Part shown: one piece after another, positions 41,527-54,351 of the stretch
How the letters are laid out: each line of letters starts with the position of its first letter
Numbering within the stretch: position 1 is the stretch's first letter
Origin: Arabidopsis thaliana
Taxonomy: Eukaryota > Streptophyta > Magnoliopsida > Brassicales > Brassicaceae
Direction: 5' to 3'
Assembly: GCF_000001735.4 (NCBI RefSeq)
Contig: NC_003070.9
Span: 2,356,001 to 2,420,000, forward strand
DNA: 64,000 nucleotides
The notes under the pieces: generated by a model
What the model saw: only the letters and a program-made list of their open reading frames with translations
Told to the model about the DNA's origin: nothing
The model's database searches: none
Translations under genes and position numbers: made by a program

Positions 41527-42696
41527 CTAGTAAGAAAGATAAACGGTGCACTCCAGAACAGTCTCGAGCCCATCTGTGAACTGGTGCGGCTGCTGCTGCT
41601 GGGTCCCGGAGGAACCCGTAAAAGTCTTGACAATTGCGAAGCCTCTCGCATTCACATACTTACCAGTACCGCCCATTACCCCAAGATGAGATTCCGATGC
41701 AGCTGTTCTATGCACACCGAAGAAACTGATGCTATCTTCATATCCACCGCTCTCAAACATAGCCGTGAAAGCCATAGTCTGGCTGGTCCCATCAAGGGCA
41801 CTTGCCACGTAGAAGCCTTGGGCTTTACCCAGCAGACCAGACCCGAGTTCGTGTCCTTCGGTTAGTTCGTTGTCCATCACCGTCAATGTCCCAAACATGA
41901 GCATCTGAAGAGACGAACCCGATGGGAGCTGGCCGCCGTTAGCCACGGGAAGACCGTTCAACATGTTGTTTCCATTGTTCTGTAGAATGTTGGAAGTGGT
42001 TCCGCCAAGCCCGACGAGAAGTGGGACGTTGTTATTGTTCAGGATTCCATTGTTGTTATTGTCTGATGGAACGCCGTTACTAACAGGGAGGTTTGCACCA
42101 TTGGGCTTAGCGAATGGAATTTGGCCACTGAGGGCTGCGTTTGCGACGACTCCAGTCACAGCCCTCGCTGTCGGGTTTGAGCCACCGAGTATATCGTGCA
42201 TGAAGAAAACCAAAGTGTTGTCAGGAACTGAACCACCAATCACTGACCCTGCACCTGCGCCCAGACCCGTAGCTGCAGCACCTGAACCAACAGTAGGCAA
42301 AGGCCCTGAACCTGAACCAGGCAAGTTACCCGAACTAGCACCCGGTAAGAGACCAGAACTGGTTGGTAGAGGACCGGGGCCAGTAACAGGCAAGGTACCC
42401 GAACTAGCAACTGGTAAAAGACTAGAACCAGTGGTCGATAGAGGCCCGGGGCCAGTATTGGTACCCAAGGAACCTAAACCCCCTGAGGCTGAACCTGTAC
42501 CTGAAGCGATACCAGTTGCAGGGCCTGAATTAGCAGTGGGAAAGGGGCCTAAACCAACTGTTGGTAAAGGACCAGGACTCGTGGTAGGCAAAGGGACCAA
42601 CCCAATATCTTCTTCTTCATCAAGAAGCCGAGCAGCTGAGACAAAAGTAATGGCGAGAGCTAAAATCAGGAAGAAGAGTACTTTGCAGCCTGCCAT
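41527..42696 (-). CDS. DIR25: Dirigent protein with long Pro/Gly/Ser-rich N-terminal region
   Basis: A single-exon ORF of 389 residues from ATG 42696 (the frame upstream is open for two codons only). A signal peptide (CKVLFFLILALAITFVSAA) is followed at ~30-150 by a degenerate repeat of units such as GPGPLPTTGSSLLP and GSGPLPTVGSG. The dirigent domain starts at about residue 165 (LVFFMHDILGG) and is interrupted by an Asn-rich loop (NNNNGILNNNNV). Dirigent proteins steer phenoxy-radical coupling in the apoplast. The extended type matches ESB1/DIR10, which acts in Casparian-strip lignin deposition, so a cell-wall role in the root is plausible but inferred. The symbol is from memory of At1g07730. 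Confidence 0.9.
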   Translation of the reverse strand: MAGCKVLFFLILALAITFVSAARLLDEEEDIGLVPLPTTSPGPLPTVGLGPFPTANSGPATGIASGTGSASGGLGSLGTNTGPGPLSTTGSSLLPVASSGTLPVTGPGPLPTSSGLLPGASSGNLPGSGSGPLPTVGSGAAATGLGAGAGSVIGGSVPDNTLVFFMHDILGGSNPTARAVTGVVANAALSGQIPFAKPNGANLPVSNGVPSDNNNNGILNNNNVPLLVGLGGTTSNILQNNGNNMLNGLPVANGGQLPSGSSLQMLMFGTLTVMDNELTEGHELGSGLLGKAQGFYVASALDGTSQTMAFTAMFESGGYEDSISFFGVHRTAASESHLGVMGGTGKYVNARGFAIVKTFTGSSGTQQQQPHQFTDGLETVLECTVYLSY

Positions 42697-43116
42697 TGAC
42701 AAGTAGAAAGATCAGAGACTAAGATTGTTAATTTGAATTGGAGTTGAATTGTTTCTAATTCTCGTGTGTTTATATACGTTGATTCTAGAGGAGCATTTAT
42801 ATATAAAATGAGCTATATTGGTGATATAAGAAGATGTAGTTGATGAAACAGAGTAGGTGACATACTGACAACTTTTCCATTATATGGGTGGTTCGGTTTA
42901 GAGAAGAAACATAGAGAAAAGAAAGAAGAAAAAAAAAGCCAGAACACTTCAGCTATAACTTCACCACAAGATCTTGAATGTATCAATTTAGAAGTTCCAT
43001 TGTGTGAAACTGTGAATTAACCAAAGATTAAGAAGAAAATAAATTCGTCCACCCTGTTAATTTTAACAGACATGAATAAACAAGGATGAGAATCTTACCT
43101 TTAAAAAGGTCATTGC
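42697..43116. other. Dirigent promoter and PPR 3' flank
   Basis: About 420 bases, AT-rich, with no feature beyond the promoter of the minus-strand dirigent gene. Confidence 0.6.
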
Positions 43117-44496
43117 TTAGATGGAAATTACTTCTGACAAAGCCTCACAATATACTCCTCCATCCTTGATGCAGAGATCAGAAAGTAGATTTTGCCAAGC
43201 ACCAGACCCAAAACTTAAGTTTTTCTTTCCCATCACCTCTAACACAAAGCAAGCATGGTCCAAGTTACCGCCTTTAATCAGCCCAGCAACCATACATACA
43301 AACGTTGCAGGTGTGGGACAGTGTCTGCTTGCAAGCATTGCATTCAAAACATTCAACCCTGAATCAAAATCCTCGATACGACAAAACCCATCAATCATCA
43401 TACGGTATGTAGCTGCATTTGGTTTACACCCTTTCATCTGCATTTCCGTCAGCACTCTATAAGCCTCAGGGACTCTACACTCAGTGCAAAGATGGTTTAC
43501 CAGAATGTTATAGATCACAACATCTGGTTTTATCCGTCTTTTCTTCATCTCGCCGAGTAGAAGCTTTGCCTCATCAATTCTCCCTCTCTTCCCAAGATCA
43601 CTCATCAAAATTCCGTAGTTAACGAGACCCGGTTTACACCCACGATACTCCATATCGAACATCAACTTCTTTGCTTCATTGTACTCTCCCTTACAACATA
43701 AACCTTTCATTAACAACCCAAATGTCACAGCATTCGGACGTATTCTTTTCTTAATCATATCTTCAAGCAAGCTCTTCGCCTTACCCATATCGTCATTTCG
43801 GCATAAGAAACCAATCAGGCTATTGTATGTCACAACACTCGGTTGCACCTCCATCTCAAGCATTTCGTCGAACACCTTACATGCAGCTTCCCAATCGCAT
43901 TTATCAAGAAATCCTTTGATCAAAATATTGAAAGACACCGAATTGGGACGCAAACGCATATCCTTTGCCCCGTCGAAAAAGCTTTTGGCCTTTTCCAACT
44001 CGCCGTTATCGACCAGAACGTTGATGAGAGTGTTGAGAGACTGAATCGTGCGAACACAATCAAAGGAGGTGATTTTGTGGAAAACATCGATGGCTTTGTC
44101 GACCGAACCGGCTTTCCCGTAATGCTGAATCAATCCCATGAAGAGGGATTCTCTGCACCGGACGTTTCGATAGCGAACAAGGCGGAGAATTTGGTCGACG
44201 GCGTCGAAGTTACGGGACTTTGCAAGCTTGTAGATGAGAGAAGAGTAAGATGGGTAGTCGTGTCGGAAACCCATTTCCTGGTATTGGTGGAAGAGAGAAA
44301 GAGCTTCCTCTGGGTCTTCGATTTCTTTGAGATCGGTGAGAAATGGCACTTCCTCCCATGGCTTCCTGGTGAATTTGTGAGTTGGTTCATGGCTGCTGGC
44401 TTTCTTTGTGGGTTTCTCAGGTCGAGATGTGTGGTAATGGCGTTGGGACGCGATGCACTGATTGTTGATTAGCACGGAAGATAGTCTTCTACGCAT
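43117..44496 (-). CDS. P-class pentatricopeptide repeat protein
   Basis: An intronless ORF of 459 residues from ATG 44496. The N-terminus (MRRRLSSVLINNQCIASQRH) is basic and Ser-rich without acidic residues, fitting mitochondrial import. From about residue 75 come ten to eleven 35-residue repeats, for example VVTYNSLIGFLCRNDDMGKA and PDVVIYNILVNHLCTE. The protein ends without E or DYW motifs, so it is a P-class RNA-binding protein likely to stabilise or process organellar transcripts rather than edit them. Spacing to RAD51D (same strand) is ~330 bp; they are independent genes. Confidence 0.95.
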   Translation of the reverse strand: MRRRLSSVLINNQCIASQRHYHTSRPEKPTKKASSHEPTHKFTRKPWEEVPFLTDLKEIEDPEEALSLFHQYQEMGFRHDYPSYSSLIYKLAKSRNFDAVDQILRLVRYRNVRCRESLFMGLIQHYGKAGSVDKAIDVFHKITSFDCVRTIQSLNTLINVLVDNGELEKAKSFFDGAKDMRLRPNSVSFNILIKGFLDKCDWEAACKVFDEMLEMEVQPSVVTYNSLIGFLCRNDDMGKAKSLLEDMIKKRIRPNAVTFGLLMKGLCCKGEYNEAKKLMFDMEYRGCKPGLVNYGILMSDLGKRGRIDEAKLLLGEMKKRRIKPDVVIYNILVNHLCTECRVPEAYRVLTEMQMKGCKPNAATYRMMIDGFCRIEDFDSGLNVLNAMLASRHCPTPATFVCMVAGLIKGGNLDHACFVLEVMGKKNLSFGSGAWQNLLSDLCIKDGGVYCEALSEVISI

Positions 44497-44825
44497 CGGA
44501 TTCTCTTCGTCTTCTTCCTTTGCTCTGTTTCAGCTTAAATATGCAAACTCGGAATAAACTAGAAAGCTTTATTTTTATTTTATTTTTTGGTGTGCGCGCA
44601 AAGTTTTAAAATGTGATTCTATATTCATGTGATCCTTATATACACACCACTCATTTGTTCAACAAATTTTAATTTTCATTGCTGCAGTATAATTCTACAT
44701 GTAAAACCGAAACAAGAAATCCATCTGATCATTCATTTATGTGGTTCTCTTCTTGCACATCCAAACGATGGGCGTGGAATATATAGCCAAGGAGGCTTAT
44801 GGACATTGTTGATTCTCCTTGCGAG

Positions 44826-46842
44826 TCAAGGTCTTCGCAGCTTGGCCTGAAGGCTACAAAGAAAATAATCACACACAGAAACTGTAAAACCAAAGGAAAT
44901 GACGTTGGACTAAGAGATACAGAAATTTTGTTTGGTTAGCAACGTACCAAGGATGTGTGTTTTAAGATGGAGATGGTGCAGTTGCTGTTCTTATGGTCAC
45001 GTGATAGCGAAAGTCTCACGTGTGGGATGCTTTTCCATGTTTCCCCAAGAGCTGGTTTGGTTTTACCACCTTCTCCTCCAGCACCCACCGTGTGATTTGT
45101 CACCTTCAATACACAAGGAGACACAAAAAAAAGGTTTTGACTTTAAAGCACAAGGACACGCTTAATGGCCTGAAACTTCTTTAATACCAGTATAGCGATG
45201 CTATGTTCATGAGCCAGCTTCTTAAGCAAATATCCAATTGCCACCATCAAAGCGCGTCCTGCACACACCAATTTCTGAGTCATTCTTCATAATCACCCGC
45301 ACAACTGTTAACCATTGAGGTGAAGAAAAAGTGATAGACATACAAGGGTATGTACCCTGTGAGCCACTGCCTCCAAGGATTGGAGTAATCAGAGAAGAGA
45401 TTGAATCAACAACTAACAATCGTAGTCGGGACTCATTCACATTCATCTGCAAGTGAAAAGAAATAGATAACTCATGGTTAACACTAAGAATATAGACATT
45501 AAAGTGACATTGAGGAGATTGCATCTTTTAGCTAGCTTAATACCTGCAACCTCAAAGTAATCTCTAGATCTTGCAGCGTATCAAACAGTGTATATATGTC
45601 ATAGACCGTGTGGCATAATATTCTGCTCATGACTTTCTGCACTTATACGTTTCTTGTCCATAAGATTAAAAACATAAATAATTGGTGATTGACTAAAGAA
45701 CTGGGTCATAGGCTAGGGTACAAGAAATAAATAAACCTGCCCTAAAGTAGCATCTGAACTGGAGCAGATAAATTGAGCAATGCGTCGGGCAGAAAAAGAG
45801 TTCCCTGTGTCTAAATACAAGACTCTGCCAAGATGATTCTCTGCTACACTTGCAGCAGCTTGCATGCAAAACTAGTCATTCATAAGAAATCACACAATGT
45901 AAAGAGAGAGCACAAAAAAAGGGTAAGCAAAGACAACACTTTTTTTCTAGGAACAGTCTCTTTGTTTGAATGAAACAATCTACAATTCCTAAAGATTTAA
46001 AACGATTATCTATGAATAATTTTCACACAGAAGACAAGACAAAAACATGAATAGTGAAATGCCTAACAGAAAATACATACTTGTGTTTTCCCAGAAGAGG
46101 AAGGTCCGACAAGTTCTGTAAGCTGACCCTCACGGAATCCACCTTGAAGCAATGAGTCCGTCTCTTTGTCTCCAGTCGACAGAGTATGTTTATTACGGTG
46201 TAGATCCTCCAACAGTTTTAAACCATTCACCAATGGCCGACACTGACGTTCTATCAAAGAGAGGATGAGAGTGATACCCTGAAGCATCCGAAGGAAAACA
46301 TATGTCACATACCTTTGAGCGCACACACACAATTAAACCTCAAAAATCGACAGTAACGTTAAGTAAAAAGCTAAAAACCTCTTTCAATCTATCTGCATTT
46401 GTCTGCCGTTGAGAAAATGCAGTAAGTTCGTAGAGATCATGCAGAAGGAAATCCTCAACTGCAATTTTGAGAAAAGCCATCAACACAAACATTCCAAACC
46501 GAATCCGACTCTATAACTACAAAAATCTAATTCGTCGAACACCTTTAGCTTAAACGATCAAATATCAAACAGCGCACTATCCAGATTCCAGAATTCAAAA
46601 CTTTTTAAAGTGAACTTACAGTAATTGGACTAAGCAATTGTGTTTCTCATGTTCATATGCCAACCACAGTCGTTTTTTTGCAGGCAAACAGGAGAAATCA
46701 AATAGAATCGATACGAGAAAACGAGATACAAGAAGAGAAGATGTAGAACACAACTTGTTAAAATTCCATGAGAGGCGCAGAAATCTTGGAAACATGCGTC
46801 GATGATTGGATTTTCCTTCTCCAGATGTTTGAGAGGCGCCAT
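44826..46842 (-). CDS. RAD51D: RAD51 paralogue RAD51D, DNA repair ATPase
   Basis: Nine exons join in phase by my reading: 46755-46842, 46379-46458, 46081-46278, 45737-45871, 45544-45636, 45356-45446, 45188-45258, 44948-45103 and 44826-44846, giving ~310 residues; alternative splicing would change this. The start opens [18 protein letters not shown]. Walker A is GPSSSGKTQ (exon 3) and Walker B is [13 protein letters not shown] (exon 6), with the L2-like [14 protein letters not shown] near the end. RAD51D works with RAD51C and XRCC2 in homologous recombination; in Arabidopsis it is also known as SSN1 and affects NPR1-dependent defence genes. Its 5' flank has GGCCC motifs typical of proliferation genes. 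Confidence 0.92.
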
Positions 46843-47557
46843 TGTTGTTACACCTCCACTGCCCTCAAATTGGAATGTGGAGAAGGAAGAACAAATCCAA
46901 TTAGCCTCCGGTTCGTTTTCACGACCCAGACTCTTAATCCCGGTTTACCCCAATCTGAAAACCGCAAATAGGGCCAGCCTTGTTTTAGCCCGAAAATCTC
47001 TCATTCAATTTTATCAGGCCCAGAGCTTATATTTTTCAACGGATCCGGACCGGCCCTAAACTTTTAGCCCATTTTAACATCCTTGGTCACCTCAATTTTA
47101 AACCGATACTCAGTTAACCTAAACCAAATAAATTTATAAATTTCCAGATCTCTTATTTTTTTTTTCCTATTTAATTACTTTCCAAAGAAATTTTATTTAT
47201 ATTAAATCTTTGAAGATTTTCATTGATTGAAATCATTTGTTAATATCAAACTTCTATATGTATTTTCGAACATTTCCAAACTGTATATACACATGTGAAC
47301 TGATTGATTCATTTCCTATAATTAAATCTTTCCAGTTTCTATAAAAGGCAGTGCTTTCAAATTTGTTAGCTTAATTCCAGTAATCAACAATTAAAGACAG
47401 TCGACACTATATATATACCTAAAACACACACATCAGCCTATACTGCAAAACATTACTCCATTCTTAAACAAATCTCGTAATCGATTATTTCAAGCATTTT
47501 CTAAGCAAGACTAGAAATTAGATAGAAGGAGAAACTTAAGGTTACAACTTACAAGAC
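46843..47557. other. Divergent promoter region RAD51D / lipid-transfer-like gene
   Basis: About 700 bases. The left half has several GGCCC/GGGCC motifs (about 46970-47055), typical of dividing-cell promoters. The right half is AT-rich, with ATATATAC near 47410 as a possible TATA box for the plus-strand gene. Confidence 0.5.
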
Positions 47558-47845
47558 ATGAAGATGAAGTTCACTACATTAGTTTTCGTTGCGTTTGTTC
47601 TCTCGTCAATGGCTCCGACCAAAGCAGAGGAGAAAGCGGCATGCGTCGTGACAGATCTCAAAGCATGCCTACCAGATATAATAGGCGAAACCCCACCATC
47701 GACAAAATGTTGCACAAAATTGAAAGATAAAAAGTCGTGTTTTTGTGAGTACTTGAAAAACCCATTGATTGCTCCATATATGACATCTGCTAAACAAGTT
47801 TTAGAAGCGTGTGGTGTACCTGTTCCTGTTTGTCAAAGGTTTTAA
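47558..47845 (+). CDS. Small secreted 8-cysteine protein (type-2-like lipid-transfer protein)
   Basis: A single-exon ORF of 95 residues. A signal peptide ending near SSMAPTKA is followed by the eight-cysteine pattern C-C-CC-CxC-C-C (AACVV, KACLP, KCCTK, SCFCEY, EACGV, PVCQRF). The spacing and a single residue between Cys5 and Cys6 fit type 2 non-specific lipid-transfer proteins of the prolamin superfamily, which carry lipids in the apoplast. Ligand and tissue cannot be read from sequence. Confidence 0.88.
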   Translation: MKMKFTTLVFVAFVLSSMAPTKAEEKAACVVTDLKACLPDIIGETPPSTKCCTKLKDKKSCFCEYLKNPLIAPYMTSAKQVLEACGVPVPVCQRF

Positions 47846-48299
47846 TAGTAGTTATCAAACCATTCTTACTTTTCATGTCATCAAAATCACATGTTGTAAT
47901 GTTTTATCAGTCATCGTTACATGAACTTACTTTTCAATATAGTGTTCGTTTGATTGGAATTTTTGTTTACAGTAATTGGAATTTCTTTTTGAACCATCAA
48001 AATTCTGAAGTTTAATATGAAAGTGAGAATTTGAAGGAAGACAAATTTCTTTTGATTCAATTTTTCCAAAAGTTGAAAAGAAGGAAGACTGTAAAATATA
48101 GGAAAGGTTGATTTTTTAATATTTTAAAACAACGAGAACAAGAACCGGTCCAGGGGGAAAAGGCAGGAAGAGAATTAAACAACTAGACTAAGAAACTTCC
48201 TTGAATCACAAGAAAAGTAAAAACCCTCAAAAATCTCTGAGGGAAAGCAACAAACGATAAAAGATAAAAGCTGGTTCTTGTTCTCATTCTTCTCCTTCT
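47846..48299. other. Convergent 3' flanks
   Basis: About 450 bases between the lipid-transfer-like gene (plus) and the bicupin (minus); AT-rich, nothing else recognised. Confidence 0.6.
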
Positions 48300-49863
48300 T
48301 CAGTTGGAAGGAGGGAAGAAAATGGCTGATGAAGTCCTCGTGGATCGGAAGGACTTCTCCACCTCCGGAGCCACCTTAAACGCTGCCTGCAAAACCTCAG
48401 GGGACAAAGACTTCCACACCGATGTATTCCCGGCCAAATGTGTGAAGATCGGACTACAAACACACAAGAAAAAAGTTTCAAACATATTAGTTTCTTTCAA
48501 TTTCAAACCTCAAAAAGGAAAGTGCAGAGAAAAGTTCTTACTCAGGAGTGGTGACAATGGAGAACCAAGACATGCCATCAGCATCAGCAATCTTAGAAAC
48601 CACAAAGAACCTTGGAACAATGAAGAGAGAACCAGCTTTGATATGGGTCTCAAGAACTCTTTTCCCATCACCACCAACCACCTGGACTCTTCCACTTCCA
48701 CCCACAATGTAAGTCACCTGAAGAGCAGAGTCACAAGAGAAACCAGGCGAACACATGGAGTGTGCATCGATCCGAACAAGATCAGCTCCAAAGCCAACCT
48801 CTCCAACCAAAGGAAGGTTCTTGGTGTTCAAGACAACGACCCTGCCTCCATCCTTGATGTCTACATCAAGAGGAGCCTCCAAACAGTTCAAGACAAACCC
48901 AGCACGGTTCTCCTCCTTGGGCTGTGGCATCTTAAAGCCCGCATCAAGCTTCACAATGCCATTACCGGTTTGAGAACCAACAAGTTTCTTCACGGTGTTC
49001 TCATCAAGGTCCCAGGCTCTGCCAACAAACTCAGTGGAGAAACCAGTGAAGATACCGTTTGTGCCAGTAAGATAGAACTCAGTGAACTGCCCTGCTTTGT
49101 GACCCTTGTGGGTTTCACCAAGGAAGAGGATAACAAGCTCAGGATCCTCGTTGTTGAACCACCATGTGACCACACCAAAGGGAAGAGCAATCGAATCACC
49201 TTGCTTGATTGCGATCACCTTCTCCTCCTTCTCTGGGAGAACAATTCCAGCAGTTCCAGATCCTGAAACAGAAATTTGAAAAAGAGTCAAATAAACAAGC
49301 TTTCAATTCCTTACACGCGAGGTTGATCAGATCAACGATTAAGACGTGATTAAGCAAAACAAAAACAGCTAAAGACTACTTTTTTTTCTTGCACACAGTA
49401 GTCGTGATCTATTTGACTATCATATTTTTCACTTTCTACAACAAAAATCAGATCATAGAATCAGCATCACAATAAACCTAATCACAGTGGTCAAAGTGCA
49501 TGAATTACCATAAAGTTGACAACTTTTAAAGCAATAAAGAAGATCAGAACATAGAAAAGATCAAAAACCCTCAAAAGAAGAAGCAGAGTGATGAAATCGA
49601 ACAAACCCATTATACAAAAACGCATGGATCGCAATAAAGTAGAAAACTTTTATAGAAAAAAACGAACCTTGAAGAACATAAGCGACCTTAGAGGAATCAG
49701 AGTAACGAGGGACAGCGAAGCCATTCTTCTCAAGAGCAAGCTTAGCGGCTCCAATGTTACCCTGTTTGAGCATCGGCAACTCCTCTGGGCACCAGGCAGA
49801 GTAAGATCCACCATCTCCTCCGTAAACCTTCTTGGGCAACTTAGGTGTAAGATCCAACTCCAT
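48300..49863 (-). CDS. Bicupin, 11S-globulin-like (RmlC-type) protein
   Basis: Three exons join in phase: 49668-49863, 48542-49262 and 48300-48453, for 356 residues. The start opens MELDLTPKLPKKVYGGDGGS with no signal peptide, so it is probably cytosolic, unlike vacuolar seed globulins. Two cupin beta-barrels are seen: the first around SKVAYVLQGSGTAGIVLPEK and DSIALPFGVVTWWFN, the second around VTYIVGGSGRVQVVG and GSLFIVPRFFVVSK. A His-rich metal site is not obvious, so a catalytic role is doubtful. Homologues are abundant soluble proteins in vegetative tissue and seeds. A 320-codon antisense ORF overlaps exon 2 but is a shadow. Confidence 0.93.
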
Positions 49864-50833
49864 TTTTTCTCGACGATGAAAAAGAGTAAAGAAGAAAAGA
49901 TTTGGTAAAGGAAGAAGAAGAAGAAGTAGTAAGTTTTGATGTGAAATGTGAAAGAGATGCGACACGTATTTATATAGGAGAGGCTTAGGGTGAATCCGTT
50001 ACTAATAGAGAGACTGATTCGGCGTTTTGATTGCGTTACGATTTACTTGTGGATAATTCTTGTTTAACGTTTTTAATCCAAATTTTATCCATTTCTTTAT
50101 GCCCACGATATAATTTATATTTTGCCTACCAAATAAAGATTCCTTTGTGAGGAGATAATTTTTGTTAATCCATCACGTTCTTCGTTTTTTTTTCATAAAC
50201 AAATACTAATTGAGACATTTAAATAAATCTACTAAAAGTGCTGTATTATTTGGTCAAATCGAATCATCAGAATATTTGTTGTAAATATTTTCTCAATTAT
50301 GTCACCATATTTCTTTCCAATTTGGTGATTTTAAGATTATGTTTTCCTTTTTTTGTTACCTTAAAGATAAAATTAAAGGATGAATTCAAAAATCGTATGT
50401 TTTTTTTATCTAAGGTAATCGCTGATTTTATATTTCTTTTGCTAATTTTTTAAGGATGGGATCTGCTGACAGGATTGTATATTCTCTAATTTTGTAAAGG
50501 ATTTATCCAGAAATATAAGTAGCAACAGACTGTTATAATTTTAATTTAATCCAACGAGCAACGTGATGGATAAGTTGAAAGAATTGCTGTTATTAAGGAT
50601 TAGTTTAACATGGATAAATATGTAATTAATTTTGGCCTAATTATTATTATATCTAACTTGCATATTCATAACGCTTAGATGACAAAAACAAAAAAATATA
50701 TATCATAACGCTTAGTTATATCCCCCCGAGAGAAAATACTTAGGCCCATCAGTGTCATTTATCTTAAGGGGCTTTAGCAGAAAGCTAATCACATGCCCAT
50801 GTAAAATAAAAATGAAAAAATAACCAAAACAAG
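49864..50833. other. Bicupin promoter and AT-rich spacer
   Basis: The left ~150 bases are the bicupin leader and promoter; TATATAAATA (minus) lies near 49968. The remainder is AT-rich without ORFs or repeats. Confidence 0.55.
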
Positions 50834-50905
50834 TGTGGCTGCTGGGATTCGAGCCCAGGTCTCCACGGCCACAACGTGGAATTCTTACCACTAAACTACA
50901 GCCAC
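50834..50905 (-). tRNA. tRNA-His (GTG anticodon)
   Basis: On the minus strand the gene begins GTGGCTGTAGTTTAGTGGTA and folds as a complete cloverleaf. The acceptor GTGGCTG pairs with CAGCCAC, the D loop carries AGTGGTA, the anticodon arm CACGT-TGTGGCC holds GTG, and the T arm contains GGTTCGA-like GGCTCGAAT. It is 72 nt with no intron, and A-box and B-box promoters are internal. The discriminator base is A, and the extra 5' G of tRNA-His is not encoded, as usual in eukaryotes. Confidence 0.95.
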
Positions 50906-52412
50906 TTGAATGACTGTGATGATCAGATAGTAATATTTATCACAACAATATGCTATTAGTACCATATTTTTTTTTTCAAAATTGCTGCTAAGTTCCATTG
51001 CATTAGACAGCTGACCTAAATCTTGTATTTAATAGCACTTGTATAATTGATGGTTGGTGGAATGTTAATTTCGTTTCATGTAAAATTGTAAACACAAACA
51101 CAAAATGTGCTTTAAAACAAGAAAATATGCAAATCATATCAACTCTAACATCAGTAACGTGTCGCTTTCCACTAGCTGGAGACAATGACTTGGGTAGTTA
51201 CTTAGATCATAGGCACGTTTTATAAACGCAGAAGAATACCAACGTAACCTAATTCCCAAGTGATTCACAAAACTGAACCAAATTTGGTAACCTCGTAAAA
51301 TTGACAGAACCAACAAGAGTTGGAAGCAGTCCAATGAGAAACAACTAGGCGAAGAAAAGAGGACCTCACTTTTTTTCTACTTTTGATTTGTGGCGAAGCA
51401 ACCCATGTTACTCGCCTCAATAATTTAAATAGATTTTAATATACTAACAAAAGAGAAAAAAGAAGAAGAAAATCAAAAGTAGTAATAATGGGACTCAGGT
51501 CAGCTTAGTTAATGGTTCAAAGCATATGCTTTCGAAGATACTCTCACAAATGACCACTTTTTTGGTCTATAAACCCAAAATGAAACGTCTCTCTCACTTG
51601 GCTTCTCCTTTGATAAGGTCGAAAAGACCATCAACAATGGATGCTCCTCATCAAACCTTCCTCTCTCCTCTCTTATCTCTTACATATCTAAATACATGAA
51701 GGTACTTTCGAGCTCCCATCGCCGGAGATGAGATGAGACGGGGGCCATATTTGGCTGGAGAAGGAAGTGTGATCCGTAAGACCATTTTCTAATAAGGTGT
51801 GATCCATTTTATGGGTGAAAACTAGAGTTAGAAATTGGGCAACTATGTTCCTTTGGCATTTGGTTCTTGAAGAGTTTTTTTCTTCTTCTTTTGTTTTCCA
51901 CGTTTCTTGATGATATAACAACTATGATTTGTCAGTATTTTTTGCTTCTTATTTCTTTTTACTTATAACCGCATATTGTATTAATCCGTTGCTGTGATTT
52001 CATCTACAGTTAATCAGTTCTAAGAATTCTAAATGATCCTAAGGTATTGATATGATGTTTTAAGCCTCAATGTAGATGATATGATGTAGATCAACAATGA
52101 TTTTGTTCCGAGTTATTACGACGTCGTTTGATACATGAACTCGTATGACTAATTAGAGCATTATCCGCAACTTAGAGATTATAGCCGGTAAAGAGAAGGT
52201 AAGAGACTAGCCAAATCAGAGATTTTTAGAATAATTTTACGAGTGCATCCGAAGTCTAAAAAAGGGCTCCAAACCAAAAAGAGTGATTTCAGAACACTAT
52301 CCATCAAAGTTATCACAAAATTCGAAAGAAAGAGAAAGGTAGTTTCAGAGAAAATGGAGGACAAAAGTTAAAAATAACTCAATGAAAATCTGTTTCCCCA
52401 TAAAATAAAACT
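50906..52412. other. Intergenic region, no gene recognised
   Basis: About 1.5 kb. The stretch 51480-51720 is CT-rich and looks promoter-like, but only short chance ORFs follow. The right end is the RPS15a 3' flank. I see no RNA gene or repeat beyond tRNA-His. Confidence 0.5.
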
Positions 52413-53871
<1,459 letters not shown>

Positions 53872-54351
53872 TAAGCAATGCGAAACAAGACCATTTCGTA
53901 AGCGATACAGGAGATGTCGTGTACTATGAGGCAGATCCAAAACTCAATGGACAAAGAACATGAGGACATACTGCAGTGAACCAGGCAGACAAGTTACATA
54001 AATTCATCTTGGCCCATTCATTATGTTCTTTTTGTTTTGGTGTAAAGCCTTTTCGAGATTAAAAAAGCATTAATTTGTAGAAACCTGTGGTAAAACTCTC
54101 GATCAAATGAAATAATATATGATCAGTAGAATACATTTCATACAAGGATCTTGTTCTTGAGAGCCCAACGACATTATTACGGTGACAACCCAACGCTTTT
54201 AATTTAAATCTACTACTGATGAAAAAAAAGGGCATTATTATTATTATCAGCCAGTTACAATTCAAAACTTAATGACATGGATTGGAAACAACAGGTTGAT
54301 GCTCAAAACTATAGTTACAAGATAAATTACCGTGGTTTATATTGCTTGCCA
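53872..54351. other. Spacer between repeat copy A and PAI1 3' end
   Basis: 480 bases unique within the window; no ORF of note. With PAI1 it forms the 2.3-kb segment (53872-56186) lying between the two promoter repeats. Confidence 0.6.

Noticed and set aside
41963-42706. 247-codon plus-strand ORF rich in Pro/Glu/Lys
   Set aside because: Antisense to the low-complexity repeat of the dirigent gene. The repeat keeps several frames open, and the product looks like reversed repeat sequence.
43843-44472. 209-codon plus-strand ORF
   Set aside because: Antisense to the PPR gene, with no family resemblance.
48304-49266. 320-codon plus-strand ORF
   Set aside because: It lies antisense to exon 2 and the intron of the bicupin gene, which has full domain support. 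Its translation resembles no family, and it is a codon-bias shadow.
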